Source: Trichloromonas sp034006665 (GTDB lineage Bacteria; Desulfobacterota; Desulfuromonadia; Desulfuromonadales; Trichloromonadaceae). Taken from it: a stretch of 41,941 nt of DNA. The first letter of the stretch is position 1. Every line of letters starts with the position of its first letter. The notes beneath the pieces are model-generated. The model searched no databases, had not been told where the DNA came from, and worked only from the letters and a program-made list of their open reading frames with translations. Shown piece after piece: positions 1 to 7,999 of the stretch. Where the stretch lies: assembly GCF_034006665.1 (NCBI RefSeq), contig NZ_JAVESI010000032.1:1-41941 (forward strand). The letters are read 5' to 3'. Both the position numbers and the translations under genes were made by a program.

Positions 1-42
1 TCAAAGAGCCATTAAGACCGCTGCGGGGATATCTACGACATT

Positions 43-64
43 TTGCCGAGGCCTTTCGGCCCGG
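43..64 (-). terminator. GC-rich hairpin after receptor gene
   Basis: An 8-9 bp GC-rich inverted repeat, with one mismatch, closes on a GAAA tetraloop on the minus strand just past the stop of the TonB-dependent receptor. No T-run follows, so it is at best a weak or Rho-assisted terminator. Confidence 0.3.
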
Positions 65-84
65 CAACAACCGAATTGGTTGGC

Positions 85-1902
85 TCATGCCTCAAGCCGC
101 GTGAGCTTTTTTCGCGATTGCATCATATTTCGTTTATTCAGAATATTGTCCGCCTTGGCAAATATTTGAAAATGGTCGCCGATATCCTTGGTGGCCGCTA
201 GGTTGCAGATAAAATAGCCGCCCAGCTGCTCATAGTCGTCGTCATATCGCCATCCGCGGTATTCGGCGGCGAAATTCAAATCCAGGCCAATTTCGGCAAA
301 TCGCTGATTAAGTTCAAGGAAGGTCTTGTGCCGCGAACGGTAGGTTAGTTCCCTGTGGAGGTTCTTGTCTTCGGTATCCAGATAGTTATAGCCCGCCCGC
401 GCGGTCAGCCCCTGCGTGACCCGGGCGGTCAGGCTTAGCTCTGCCCCTTGGGTTATTGCCTCGTCGATGTTCCGCCAGTACATGCCAAAGGGCGGTTTTC
501 CCCTGCGTACGGTGTAGGAGTCGATGAGGTCGTCGATATCGTTTTTGAATAGGGCGAGTTTGGCCAAGAACCGTTCGGAAAAGGCATATTCGAAGCTGAG
601 TTGATAGCCGATCGACTTTTCCGGATCCAGATTGGGATTGGAGTAGACCACATACGGCCCCATCCGCCATAAATCCCCGTACAGCTTCACGAGACTGGGA
701 CCTTTGAAGGCTGTGCCGACCGAGGCGCGTATCTTGAACTTGTCGGTAACGGCATAGAGTAGGCTGAGTTTGGGATTGACCTCCGTACCCCAGCGGTCAT
801 GGCAGTCGACTCTGGTACCGAGAACGATCACCAAAGGATGAATGTCGATCTCGTCTTGAATATAGAAACTGTGCAGATCCTGATCCGCCTCGTAACCCTT
901 CCCATGATCGGTAATTTCCTCTTTAAAGAACTGATATCCCGCGGACAGCATGTGCCGGTTGAAAACCATCCGGTTGTAGGTGAATTCTCCTTCATAGCTG
1001 TCCGTTTCCCAGTCGGAGTTTCGGTTTCCTGTGGTGTGCTGGTAATTAAAATAGGAACCCCGCAATTTCAGATTGGACACCTCGTCTGGCGCCCAATCCC
1101 ACAGGCTATTGACCCCGCCTCGCTTCTGCCTGCGCGATTCGTATTCCATGAAGTGTTCGGAAAAAAAAGGTTTGACCGTCAGTTGCGAATCGGGCGTGAA
1201 GGAATACCCGAGGCTGCCTTGGAAGAGGTGTTCGTGGTACTCGTCCGTCTCTTTCTTCACCCCGTTGGATTCCCGGTAGGTGTACCCCAGCAAACTGCTG
1301 AACCCACCAGCGCCGAACCCGGCCGTTGTCTCGTGGATCTGCGTGGCCCGGGTGCCGAAGGAGGGTGAGAGGGAGAGCGAATATTTCTTTGGAGCGCTTT
1401 TGGTAATAATGTTGACCACCCCTCCCAAGGCATCACTGCCGTAAAGGGCGGAGGCCGGGCCTTTCACCACTTCTATCCGCTCCACCATGTCGAGGGGAAT
1501 GGACTGCAGGTCGGCCGCGTCGCCGTGACCGCCCAGATAGCGCTGCCCGTCCACTAGGATCAGAGTGTGCCGTTCGTCGAGCCCCTGAATCTGGATTTTT
1601 CCTTTGTCGCCCCAACTGCTTGATGTCTCGCTGATTTTGATCCCGGGCAGATATTTAAGCGCCTCTTGGACTGTTTTGACTTGTCTCTTTTCCAGTTCTT
1701 CGTGAGTAATCACCTCCGCATCTACCGGAACGTCTCCAAGGGTATGCTTCGTCTTGGTAGCGGAGATAATTATCTTGTCCAGTATCAACTGATCCGTTTG
1801 GTTTTTCGCTTTCGCCGTGGCAATGGACGGAGAAATGTACGTAAACAGCGCTACCGCACACAGCGTTGCAAAAGGTTTATTTATTAGGAATCTATAGTAC
1901 AT
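85..1902 (-). CDS. TonB-dependent outer-membrane receptor, BtuB/CirA size class
   Basis: This 605-residue protein has a signal peptide (about residues 1-30), a TonB-box-like DKIIISATKT near residue 41 and a plug domain. The plug carries QGLDERHTLILVDGQR, then IERIEVVKGPASALYGSDALGGVVNI-type motifs, and is followed by a beta-barrel. Such receptors import metal chelates or corrinoids across the outer membrane using TonB energy; the ligand cannot be read from sequence. The start is supported by AAGGAGA five bases upstream. The gene is downstream of a Crp/Fnr-type regulator on the same strand and may be co-transcribed with it. The C-terminus is odd: it ends KKLTRLEA without the usual terminal aromatic residue, and a PGR motif typical of receptor C-termini lies in another frame (positions 56-64). 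A 3' frameshift is therefore likely. Confidence 0.85.
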   Translation of the reverse strand: MYYRFLINKPFATLCAVALFTYISPSIATAKAKNQTDQLILDKIIISATKTKHTLGDVPVDAEVITHEELEKRQVKTVQEALKYLPGIKISETSSSWGDKGKIQIQGLDERHTLILVDGQRYLGGHGDAADLQSIPLDMVERIEVVKGPASALYGSDALGGVVNIITKSAPKKYSLSLSPSFGTRATQIHETTAGFGAGGFSSLLGYTYRESNGVKKETDEYHEHLFQGSLGYSFTPDSQLTVKPFFSEHFMEYESRRQKRGGVNSLWDWAPDEVSNLKLRGSYFNYQHTTGNRNSDWETDSYEGEFTYNRMVFNRHMLSAGYQFFKEEITDHGKGYEADQDLHSFYIQDEIDIHPLVIVLGTRVDCHDRWGTEVNPKLSLLYAVTDKFKIRASVGTAFKGPSLVKLYGDLWRMGPYVVYSNPNLDPEKSIGYQLSFEYAFSERFLAKLALFKNDIDDLIDSYTVRRGKPPFGMYWRNIDEAITQGAELSLTARVTQGLTARAGYNYLDTEDKNLHRELTYRSRHKTFLELNQRFAEIGLDLNFAAEYRGWRYDDDYEQLGGYFICNLAATKDIGDHFQIFAKADNILNKRNMMQSRKKLTRLEA

Positions 1903-2103
1903 TGCAGTCTCCTTGGTTTTTTAATGATTTCGCAAAAAGTCATTTCCGGGACAATGTTTGTCGGGAATAAAACCTGTAAATCATTGAAATCGTTTATTTC
2001 CGAACACTCTATCGGGCATGACGAATCGGATTTACGAATGCATTACATTGGAATCTATGGGACATGCTTGGAAAGCCATGCAGACCATTGAGCCGGAAGG
2101 TTT

Positions 2104-2847
2104 TCACAGGTTCGAGGCCAAGTCCCTCAGGCCGGGGCGATCGAGCACCATAACCGTGCCTCGGCAATAATTGATCAGTCCGCGTTTGTACAGGCCAGCG
2201 ATGGCGCGGGACAAGGTCTCGCGGGCAATGCCCATTTCCTGAGCCGTCATGCAGATCGGGCGCAGGTTGATGGAGTCCCGGTGCTCCGGCAAGCGTTCCA
2301 TCAGATAGCGAGCAACCAGAACCGGCGCTGAGCGCGCCTGGCACAGACAGGCCTGCTGGCAGGTCTGTTCCAAGGATGTCGCCAGCTGAGAGATGAGATT
2401 GCGGGCCAGGGGAAAGTGATCTTGCAGCATTTGCAGGAAACAGGCGGCGGGCAGCATCAGTAGGCGCAGGTTTTCCACGGATTCGCCGAAAGCGGATTGC
2501 AGCGTTTTGGGCGGCTCCGCCTCCAAGGGAGGACAGAGCAGGTCGCCGGGGCCGACAAAGCGCATGGGCCGCTCTTCCCCGTTCCGATCAAGATAAAACA
2601 GTCTGATTCGCCCTTTTAGAACCAGCAAAAAAGCCTGAGGGCGAGAGTCTGGCGAAAAGACCTGCTGACTTTTGCCAAAACAGCGAAGGCGGCCGAACTT
2701 GAGAGCCTCCATAATCACGTTGGCGGGCAGCCCGGAGAAGATCGGCGCTGCAGCCGCCTGGCGCCAGTCGCCCAACTGGAGGCCGGGGGGGAGCCAATGT
2801 TTATCGACGTCCGATGGACAACTCGTGCTTTGTTCTGGGCCCTTCAT
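2104..2847 (-). CDS. Crp/Fnr-family transcriptional regulator
   Basis: This 247-residue protein has an N-terminal cyclic-nucleotide-binding-like beta-roll (about residues 35-150; FSGLPANVIMEAL, then VLKGRIRLFYLDRNGEE). A dimerisation helix and a C-terminal winged helix-turn-helix follow (MTAQEMGIARETLSRAIAGL, about residues 200-220). A cysteine group C-x3-C-x-C lies in the long helix (TCQQACLCQA). These are not the N-terminal FNR cluster cysteines, so a metal or redox role is only a guess. GGAGG lies ten bases upstream of the ATG. The gene sits between DUF2325 and a TonB-dependent receptor on the same strand, which suggests it controls metal-uptake genes nearby. The effector is unknown. Confidence 0.85.
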   Translation of the reverse strand: MKGPEQSTSCPSDVDKHWLPPGLQLGDWRQAAAAPIFSGLPANVIMEALKFGRLRCFGKSQQVFSPDSRPQAFLLVLKGRIRLFYLDRNGEERPMRFVGPGDLLCPPLEAEPPKTLQSAFGESVENLRLLMLPAACFLQMLQDHFPLARNLISQLATSLEQTCQQACLCQARSAPVLVARYLMERLPEHRDSINLRPICMTAQEMGIARETLSRAIAGLYKRGLINYCRGTVMVLDRPGLRDLASNL

Positions 2848-2932
2848 ATGAAATTTTCCTCCTATACGAAATGGTCATGCGATTACAAGAGAGCCGTGGA
2901 TGGCACGACAAGAGGCGGTCGCCGGAGGGTTG

Positions 2933-3229
2933 TTATTGCAAGGGTAACTGGTTCATCTGGTCGGCCAGTTCGCTCCAGGAGCGGCGACAATAGAGGGCCG
3001 GTAGACCCAACTGCTTGACCTGTGACTTGAGCTTGCGCGCGGCTGTGTGGTTCAGGAAATCGGTAAAGAACACCACCAGCTCAATGTGGGCGGGAATGAT
3101 GTTTTTGGCCGTTTTGTCATTGCGTGCCGACCAATGGGTGATGCGGCTGGTTCCTAGTTTTTCAAGCCGGGGGACAAGAGCGCCGATGCGGTCTGCGCCG
3201 ATAATCAGGATGGACTTGGGGATGGACAT
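2933..3229 (-). CDS. DUF2325 domain protein
   Basis: This 98-residue protein begins with a Rossmann-like strand (SILIIGADRIGALVPRLEKLG). It then shows the DUF2325 pattern: ITHWSARNDK, an IPAHIELVVFFTDFLNH segment and a C-terminal LPALYCRRSW. DUF2325 proteins have no established biochemical role; the fold is thought to resemble a small nucleotide-type alpha/beta domain. AAAGGA lies upstream of the ATG. It lies between the DUF3793 gene and the Crp/Fnr regulator, all on the minus strand, so co-transcription is likely. Confidence 0.75.
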   Translation of the reverse strand: MSIPKSILIIGADRIGALVPRLEKLGTSRITHWSARNDKTAKNIIPAHIELVVFFTDFLNHTAARKLKSQVKQLGLPALYCRRSWSELADQMNQLPLQ

Positions 3230-3356
3230 GGCAGATGATTCCTTTCGTCGCGGTTTTCAATGTACATTTCCGATCAAACTGTGGTCGGGGCGGTACAAAG
3301 AAGAGACATAATCTTACGGGTGGTCCCCATATGCTCTGTCATGCGGTTAAGGCAAT

Positions 3357-3966
3357 CTATAAAATGTTCACTATGCGCCGTACTTGGCAGCCTTTGCAGG
3401 GTTGGCCGGTGTGTTCTATGTAGCCGGCCACATTCTTCAAGAGATAGCCAAGAAAGACGCCGATTTCGTGGGGCAGGCCGGAATCGGTGTGGAAGCGGCG
3501 CTGCAGTTCGGCCAGGGTGCTTGGTAGATCGGAAGCAGATGGATAGGCCCAGTTGTCGAAGAAATGTCGGTACCGAAGGATCTCTCAATTGCCGGTACAG
3601 CTGCTTTTCAGTGAAGAAGAGCAGGAGGTTCCCACCACCGTTTTCCCGGCGTGAAATCGTCTGTAATTTGCTGTCGGCCAGCCGGGAGTCGCTGAAGGAA
3701 CGCCAGAGAAGTGACAGGTTGCGGCCGTAAGGCTGTTGGCGATCAATGAGCCGGATTATGCTGGCCGGCTTGATTTCCGCCAGAACTTCGGCGGCTTCCA
3801 GGGACAGAAAGACAACCAGCGCATCCGGGTCGTCGGGGAAATCAGTGGTCAGTCCCAGCCGGTTGCAGCATGAAATTTTTCGCATTCGATTTTCCGCTGT
3901 TTTGGAAAGCGGAGGCAGGTAGCGGCGGCTGCGGTCAGGTGCGGGAAACGGAGAAACAGGTTGCAT
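3357..3966 (-). pseudogene. DUF3793 family protein, single-base frameshift
   Basis: The reading frame from 3966 carries the DUF3793 N-terminal half (LPPLSKTAEN, then IKPASIIRLIDRQQPYGRNLSLLWR, LLLFFTEKQLYRQL). At about 3546-3547 the frame is lost. If one C of the minus-strand GGGCC is removed, the frame continues as LGYPSASDLPSTLAELQRRF, then LPHEIGVFLGYLLKNVAGYI and ends CKGCQVRRIVNIL with TAG at 3357-3359. That tail is the conserved DUF3793 C-terminus, with HEIGVFLGYP-like and cysteine motifs. The unshifted frame instead gives an arginine/proline-rich tail that looks non-genuine. AGGAGA lies seven bases before the ATG. The function of DUF3793 is unknown. The frameshift could be real decay or a sequencing error. 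Confidence 0.75.
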
Positions 3967-4022
3967 GAAGGATCTCCTGAAATGATCTGATGCAAAAAAC
4001 TTTGCCCGATACTAATAGAAAA

Positions 4023-4037
4023 TGAAAACCAAATTCA
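4023..4037. promoter_or_regulatory. Second, weaker Fur-type site
   Basis: The 15-mer TGAAAACCAAATTCA matches the window's TGAAAAT-N-ATTTTCA palindrome at about 12 of 15 positions. It lies between the perfect site and the DUF3793 start, as expected for a tandem Fur operator. This is a pattern match only. Confidence 0.35.
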
Positions 4038-4108
4038 ATTAGAAATTGTCTACGAGCATGGACATTACCAGAAAAAAACGGATCATATGGTGATTGTAAT
4101 TACGAAAT

Positions 4109-4123
4109 TGAAAATTATTTTCA
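4109..4123. promoter_or_regulatory. Fur-type operator (perfect 7-1-7 palindrome)
   Basis: TGAAAATTATTTTCA is a perfect 7-1-7 inverted repeat of the form recognised by Fur-family iron regulators. It lies about 140 bases upstream of the minus-strand DUF3793/DUF2325/regulator/receptor run. The same palindrome occurs before exbB. Confidence 0.6.
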
Positions 4124-4518
4124 AATAGAGAAAAAAAGCGTTTTCCATGCTGACCGAATGGATGCGCTCACTCAGCGGACGACAGCAGAACGGCAACATG
4201 CTTCACAATGGCTAGGCCGTCGGCTATTTCAGTAACGATCGTGCTAGGGGAGGTGGCGGGCCCGAAGCAGGACTCCGCGGGCGGTGGTGGGATAAAGGAG
4301 ATGACAGGCAATGCACGTTTCACGTGGCTATGCGCCGTGGTTGCGACCGTGCATTCCGCTGCCAAGCAAACTGGGAAACCCTGCTGATAGGGCCGCCCGG
4401 AGTGTGGTCGGGTCGATGGAACAGAGGTTTACTTCATACCCCGGGCTTGAACCAAGATGGCAGTGTCCTAGGGCAATTCTTTGCCGTTGTGTTCAGTGTT
4501 CGGGCCGGCCTCTAGCGG
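4124..4518. other. Intergenic stretch without a recognisable gene
   Basis: Short open frames occur on both strands (for example minus-strand 4168-4365), but none has a recognisable domain, a convincing ribosome-binding site or a conserved neighbour. It may hold decayed sequence next to the short repeat at 4519. Confidence 0.4.
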
Positions 4519-4662
4519 CTAGCAGTCTGTCGGGTCTTGAAGTGCTTTGGGCCAAAACTAGTCAAAAGTAAGCACGGTCCCTTCGTCGAATAAGAAGTCC
4601 CATCACAGAGGAATTGTGGATGGCGATTTTTTAAAAATCGGGAAAGTTTGACAGACTCCTAG
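4519..4662 (+). repeat. MITE-like element, copy 1 (complete ends)
   Basis: This 144-bp unit runs from CTAG to CTAG. Its left end reads CTAGCAGTCTGTCGGGTCTT and its right end, read inward, CTAGGAGTCTGTCAAACTT, giving imperfect terminal inverted repeats. The same ends flank the IS1182-type element at 16262-17844. A closely similar sequence occurs at 5799-5930. It has no coding capacity apart from a GAGG-aatt-GTG start-like motif. I infer a non-autonomous element mobilised by the IS1182-type transposase and using CTAG as target. Confidence 0.65.
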
Positions 4663-4726
4663 AAGGATTGATTGACAAGCGCCTGACGTAAGGTCCGACC
4701 ACCCGGCTTCCAACAGCGATGCCAGC

Positions 4727-5710
4727 CTACTGGTCTCCGAGGTGTTTTCCCGGCAGCAAATAGTTTGTCACATAGTCCGCCACTGAGGATTCGAGTACCG
4801 TTATCGCACGATCATAACCGGACCGACGCAATTTGGTGATGTCTGCGCGAGTGTAGTACTGGTAAGTGTCGCCGATCTCCGTCGGCATGTCGATGTATTC
4901 GATGGCGATTGACCGATTCAGGGCGTTGAAAACCGCGGCAGCCAGCCGATTCCAGCTGTTTGCTTCGCCGCCACCGATGTTGAAAATGCCACCAATGTGT
5001 GGTTTGTCCAGAAAATGCAGGGTCATAGCGGCGGCGTCTTTCACGTAGATGAAATCGCGTAGCTGTTCGCCGTCGGCGTAATCGTTCCGGTTGGATTTGA
5101 AGAGCCGGAGCGTGCCAGTGGTGAGTATCTGCTCATACGCCTTGAGGACCACTGAGCGCATATTGCCCTTGTGATGCTCGTTCGGCCCGAAGACGTTGAA
5201 GTATTTCAAGCCGACCATATTCTCCATCAACCCGTTGTCCCTGATCCAAAGATCAAAAAGATGCTTGGAATAGCCGTACATGTTGAGCGGCCGCAAGGTT
5301 TCCAGCGCGGTTTCGTCGTCCAGAAATCCCCGGCAGCCGTCGCCGTAGGTGGCAGCGCTGGAGGCGTAGATGAAGCGGATGCCGTTTTTCGCCGCAAAGC
5401 AGGCAAGCTGCTTGGAATAGGCAAAGTTGTTTTCGACCAGATAGGTGGCGTCCCGCTCCGTAGTGGCGGAGCAGGCCCCCAAATGCAGGATCGACTCGAT
5501 CCGCTGCCCGCCAAAGACCTCTCCAGTGGAAACCTGCCTGAGAAAAACTTCCTTCTCCAGATAATCCCGAAACCGCAGGGCGCGCAGGTTTTTCCACTTC
5601 TCTCCGGTGCCGAGATGATCCACCACCAGGATGTCGTCCCGGCCCCGCCGATTCAGTTCATAGATAATGGCGCTGCCGATCATGCCGGCGCCACCGGTTA
5701 TGACGACCAT
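4727..5710 (-). CDS. hldD: ADP-L-glycero-D-manno-heptose-6-epimerase
   Basis: This 327-residue short-chain dehydrogenase/reductase-type epimerase has an N-terminal NADP-binding GGAGMIGSA (about residues 6-14). It also has the family motif HLGACSATTERDATYLVENN and the catalytic Tyr-x3-Lys in MYGYSKHLFD. FNVFGPNEHHKGNM and YADGEQLRDFIYVKDAA are further hallmarks of HldD/RfaD. It converts ADP-D-glycero- to ADP-L-glycero-manno-heptose for the LPS inner core. AAGGAGAG lies five bases before the ATG. The gene stands alone, with no other LPS genes nearby, and is bracketed by two directly repeated MITE-like copies. That suggests the segment was inserted or rearranged here. Confidence 0.92.
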   Translation of the reverse strand: MVVITGGAGMIGSAIIYELNRRGRDDILVVDHLGTGEKWKNLRALRFRDYLEKEVFLRQVSTGEVFGGQRIESILHLGACSATTERDATYLVENNFAYSKQLACFAAKNGIRFIYASSAATYGDGCRGFLDDETALETLRPLNMYGYSKHLFDLWIRDNGLMENMVGLKYFNVFGPNEHHKGNMRSVVLKAYEQILTTGTLRLFKSNRNDYADGEQLRDFIYVKDAAAMTLHFLDKPHIGGIFNIGGGEANSWNRLAAAVFNALNRSIAIEYIDMPTEIGDTYQYYTRADITKLRRSGYDRAITVLESSVADYVTNYLLPGKHLGDQ

Positions 5711-5798
5711 CTATACTCTCCTTTTCAACTGATGCCACTGCCTTTTGGCGCCGAATACCTTACCATAGTTTCGTTTCGTGACAATTGTTATTGTCCAA

Positions 5799-5930
5799 CA
5801 GTCTATCGGTCTTGAAGTGTTTTGGGCCAAAACTAGTCAAAAGTGAGCACGGTGGACCTTCGCCGAATAACAAGTCCCGTCACGGAGGAATTATGGACGT
5901 CGATTTTTTTAAAATCGGGGAAGTTCGACC
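5799..5930 (+). repeat. MITE-like element, copy 2 (right end lost)
   Basis: It aligns with the unit at 4519-4662 in the same orientation. It shares CAGTCT-TC-GGTCTTGAAGTG, GGGCCAAAACTAGTCAAAAGT and AGCACGGT, with scattered substitutions and small indels. The left end lacks the CTAG. The right terminal repeat is replaced from about 5930 by sequence of a NikL-like gene. The internal GGAGG-aatt-ATG gives a start codon read into that gene. Confidence 0.6.
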
Positions 5931-6224
5931 GGTATTCGGCGGGCTGCTGTTCTGTGCATCTGCAGGTTGGGCGCACACCCCTTACATGGCCTGCTTCGCC
6001 GAAGAGCAGGGCACATTGTCTGCTCCGCCGAATATTCCGACGGCTCTTCCGCCGAGGGCTCTGCGATCCGGGAGACAACAAAGGATGGCAAGGTCCTGTA
6101 CGAGGGCGTTTTCGGCCCGGACGGCGAATATACCTTCAGAAAGCCACAGACACCCTTCACCGTGATCCTGGATGGCGGTCCGGGACATATTGTCCGGGAA
6201 AATGGCGGCAACATCCTGCCATGA
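5893..6224 (+). pseudogene. NikL-like small periplasmic protein, chimeric start and frameshifted
   Basis: The frame opened by the ATG inside the repeat (SD GGAGG four bases upstream) runs through the end of a signal peptide (GLLFCASAGWAHTPYMACF). It then loses frame near 6014. One base later the sequence continues as IVCSAEYSDGSSAEG, EGVFGPDGEYTFRKPQTPF and LDGGPGHIVREN before TGA at 6222-6224. This matches, residue for residue in many places, the intact protein at 11378-11695 (CEGGFSDGSAAVG, GEYTFKKPELPF, FDAGPGHVVK). The original 5' end appears to have been replaced by the MITE-like copy. Restoring one base (GGCACG-ATT) would repair the frame. It is probably a dead paralog. Confidence 0.65.
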
Positions 6225-6709
6225 AGCCTACTACCAGATCGGCAAAAGGAACCTGCAGCGGACACAAATCTTTCCAAAACAACGCGCCTCTCGGGACAGA
6301 GGCATAACCGGCAAGGCGCGGTCCTAAAATGCATGGTCTCCGCTCCGCCGTGAAAATCCCACCGAAATCGGTCCCAGCATAAAAATGGCGGATACCTTCC
6401 GAGACAGCAATGTTTCGAAGGGGAAAACGTCTGATTGGCACCCTCGTGATATTTCTGCGCACCGAACACTTCGACTACCGCGTGCAGGATCTGGACGCCG
6501 CTGCGGAACTGATTTTCTGTACGATAGAAAAGATCCCGCTCCGAACCGTTCTTTTCGAATCCACCGCAGGCAAGCAACGAATGGTTGAGGCGCTTCAGGA
6601 GATGTTGACCCGCCACCAAGCTATTGCGATTTCCGGACACTGTTCAAATCGGAAAACAACAGCTTCCTTCACCGCAACACCGTCTGGATCAGGGCAAATC
6701 CATAGATAG
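6225..6709. other. Stretch without a recognisable gene upstream of exbB
   Basis: A plus-strand open frame (6410-6709) and several minus-strand frames exist. None shows a recognisable domain or a good ribosome-binding site. The base composition is coding-like, so a decayed gene is possible. Confidence 0.35.
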
Positions 6710-6724
6710 TGAAAATAATTTTCA
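6710..6724. promoter_or_regulatory. Fur-type operator before exbB
   Basis: TGAAAATAATTTTCA is a perfect 7-1-7 palindrome. It is identical in form to the site at 4109-4123 and lies about 160 bases upstream of the exbB start. It implies iron-dependent repression of exbB-exbD-tonB. Confidence 0.6.
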
Positions 6725-6885
6725 ATTTCGTGACACAAATCACCGACCCCGCAATCGCAATGGAATAAAAAGGCAATCACGATTGTTTTGCGATCCGATT
6801 GAACAGTCGGCAGGCTGCAACCAGCTGATTTGGCGGGCTGTGGGAGGAACATCCCCCGGGGCCCGAAGGAAAGGTGCCCTATTTT

Positions 6886-7602
6886 ATGCTTGGGACAACG
6901 GCAATCATGGAGTTTTTCGGCAAAGCCGGGCCATTGGGCGTGGTGCTGGCGGGTATGTCGGTGTACGGCCTGTATATCAGCATCAAAACGCGGGTGTTTC
7001 TGTTTCTGACCGGACGGGAATTCCGACGTTTTATGGACAAGTTGCACAACGGCAAAAAAGTGGTGAATGATAATGGCTGGAACCTGGCCAACCCACTGAT
7101 CAACATCGTCTACAACATCCGCCACGCCCACGCCGCCCATTCCGAGGACCTGCGGGCCGAAGTCGCTTACTTGTTTCATCGCAATTTCGAAAAGGTGCAA
7201 CGGCATATAACATACGTGCGTCTGATTTCCGTCACCGCGCCCCTGCTGGGCCTACTTGGCACAGTGCTGGGGATGGTCCGGGTGTTTCACGTGTTGGCGG
7301 AAAAGACATCCCCAGAACCGGCACTGCTCGCTGGTGGCATCTGGGAAGCCCTGCTGACCACCATCATGGGCCTGTGTGTGGCAGTGCCCTGCCTTTATTT
7401 CTATTACGACCTCAACCTGAAGCTGAAAGGATTCCGCATCGAAGCCGTCGAATTCGGCTATCAGACCATTAAAGCTCTCGAAGAGCAGAACGGTACCACC
7501 CTCTCGCTTAAAAACACGCTGTTCGCCGATGTGGAAAAGCAGCCCCGGTACCCGGTTGGCGCTCCCACGGCCATCAAGGGGAAGGCGCAAGATGTCCTTT
7601 GA
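6886..7602 (+). CDS. exbB: ExbB/TolQ-type proton channel protein
   Basis: This MotA/TolQ/ExbB-family inner-membrane protein has an N-terminal membrane segment (GPLGVVLAGMSVYGLYIS) and a cytoplasmic loop. The conserved pair of helices is LISVTAPLLGLLGTVLGMV and IWEALLTTIMGLCVAVPCLY, which forms the proton path with ExbD. It energises TonB for outer-membrane transport. The ATG at 6886 is preceded by AAGGAAAGG. A second ATG at 6907, starting MEFFGKAGP, and a GTG at 6874 are alternatives. It overlaps exbD by 11 bases, and tonB follows. The three TonB-dependent receptors in the window are likely clients. Confidence 0.88.
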   Translation: MLGTTAIMEFFGKAGPLGVVLAGMSVYGLYISIKTRVFLFLTGREFRRFMDKLHNGKKVVNDNGWNLANPLINIVYNIRHAHAAHSEDLRAEVAYLFHRNFEKVQRHITYVRLISVTAPLLGLLGTVLGMVRVFHVLAEKTSPEPALLAGGIWEALLTTIMGLCVAVPCLYFYYDLNLKLKGFRIEAVEFGYQTIKALEEQNGTTLSLKNTLFADVEKQPRYPVGAPTAIKGKAQDVL

Positions 7603-7999
7603 TCTGTTCAACGACCCGTCCGAAGAGGACGGCATCGATCTGACACCGCTGATCGATGTCGTATTCATGCTGCTGATCTTCTTCGTGCTGTCGACGGTTT
7701 TCGTCAAGCCGGGTATCGAAGTCGACCTTCCCACCGTGGACCATGCCCAGGCCGCTCAACCGAAAAAGGACTGGCTCGTGATCTCCATCGACGCCACTGG
7801 AAAGTATCATGCCGAGGGCGGACCGCAATCCCTGGAGGATCTGCTTACCATCCTTGACCGTCACCCCGGATCAGCAGTCAATTTTCAAGTAGATAAAAAA
7901 GCCCCCTTCGAACCCTTCATCCGCATCATCGACCAGGTCAAGACCCGTAAGCGGGAGGATATCATTGTCACGACAGCCGGCGAGAACCAATCGGACTGA
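7592..7999 (+). CDS. exbD: ExbD/TolR-type transport energiser
   Basis: This 135-residue protein has a short cytoplasmic tail and a single membrane helix. The helix carries the essential aspartate in the family motif (GIDLTPLIDVVFMLLIFFVL). A periplasmic domain ends FIRIIDQVKTRKREDIIVTT. It works with ExbB to convert proton flow into TonB motion. The start at 7592 is chosen over upstream codons because GGGGAAGG lies seven bases before it and the motif spacing is normal. It overlaps exbB at its start and tonB at its end, indicating translational coupling. Confidence 0.9.
   Translation: MSFDLFNDPSEEDGIDLTPLIDVVFMLLIFFVLSTVFVKPGIEVDLPTVDHAQAAQPKKDWLVISIDATGKYHAEGGPQSLEDLLTILDRHPGSAVNFQVDKKAPFEPFIRIIDQVKTRKREDIIVTTAGENQSD

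Noticed and set aside
799..1368. 189-codon plus-strand frame
   Set aside because: It is antisense to the first TonB-dependent receptor and has no independent evidence.
4168..4365. 65-codon minus-strand frame
   Set aside because: It has no recognisable family and no good ribosome-binding site, and lies in apparently decayed sequence near a MITE-like copy.
6410..6709. Plus-strand frame upstream of exbB
   Set aside because: It has no domain or ribosome-binding site, and its end runs up to the Fur-type site. It may be decayed coding sequence, but this cannot be supported.
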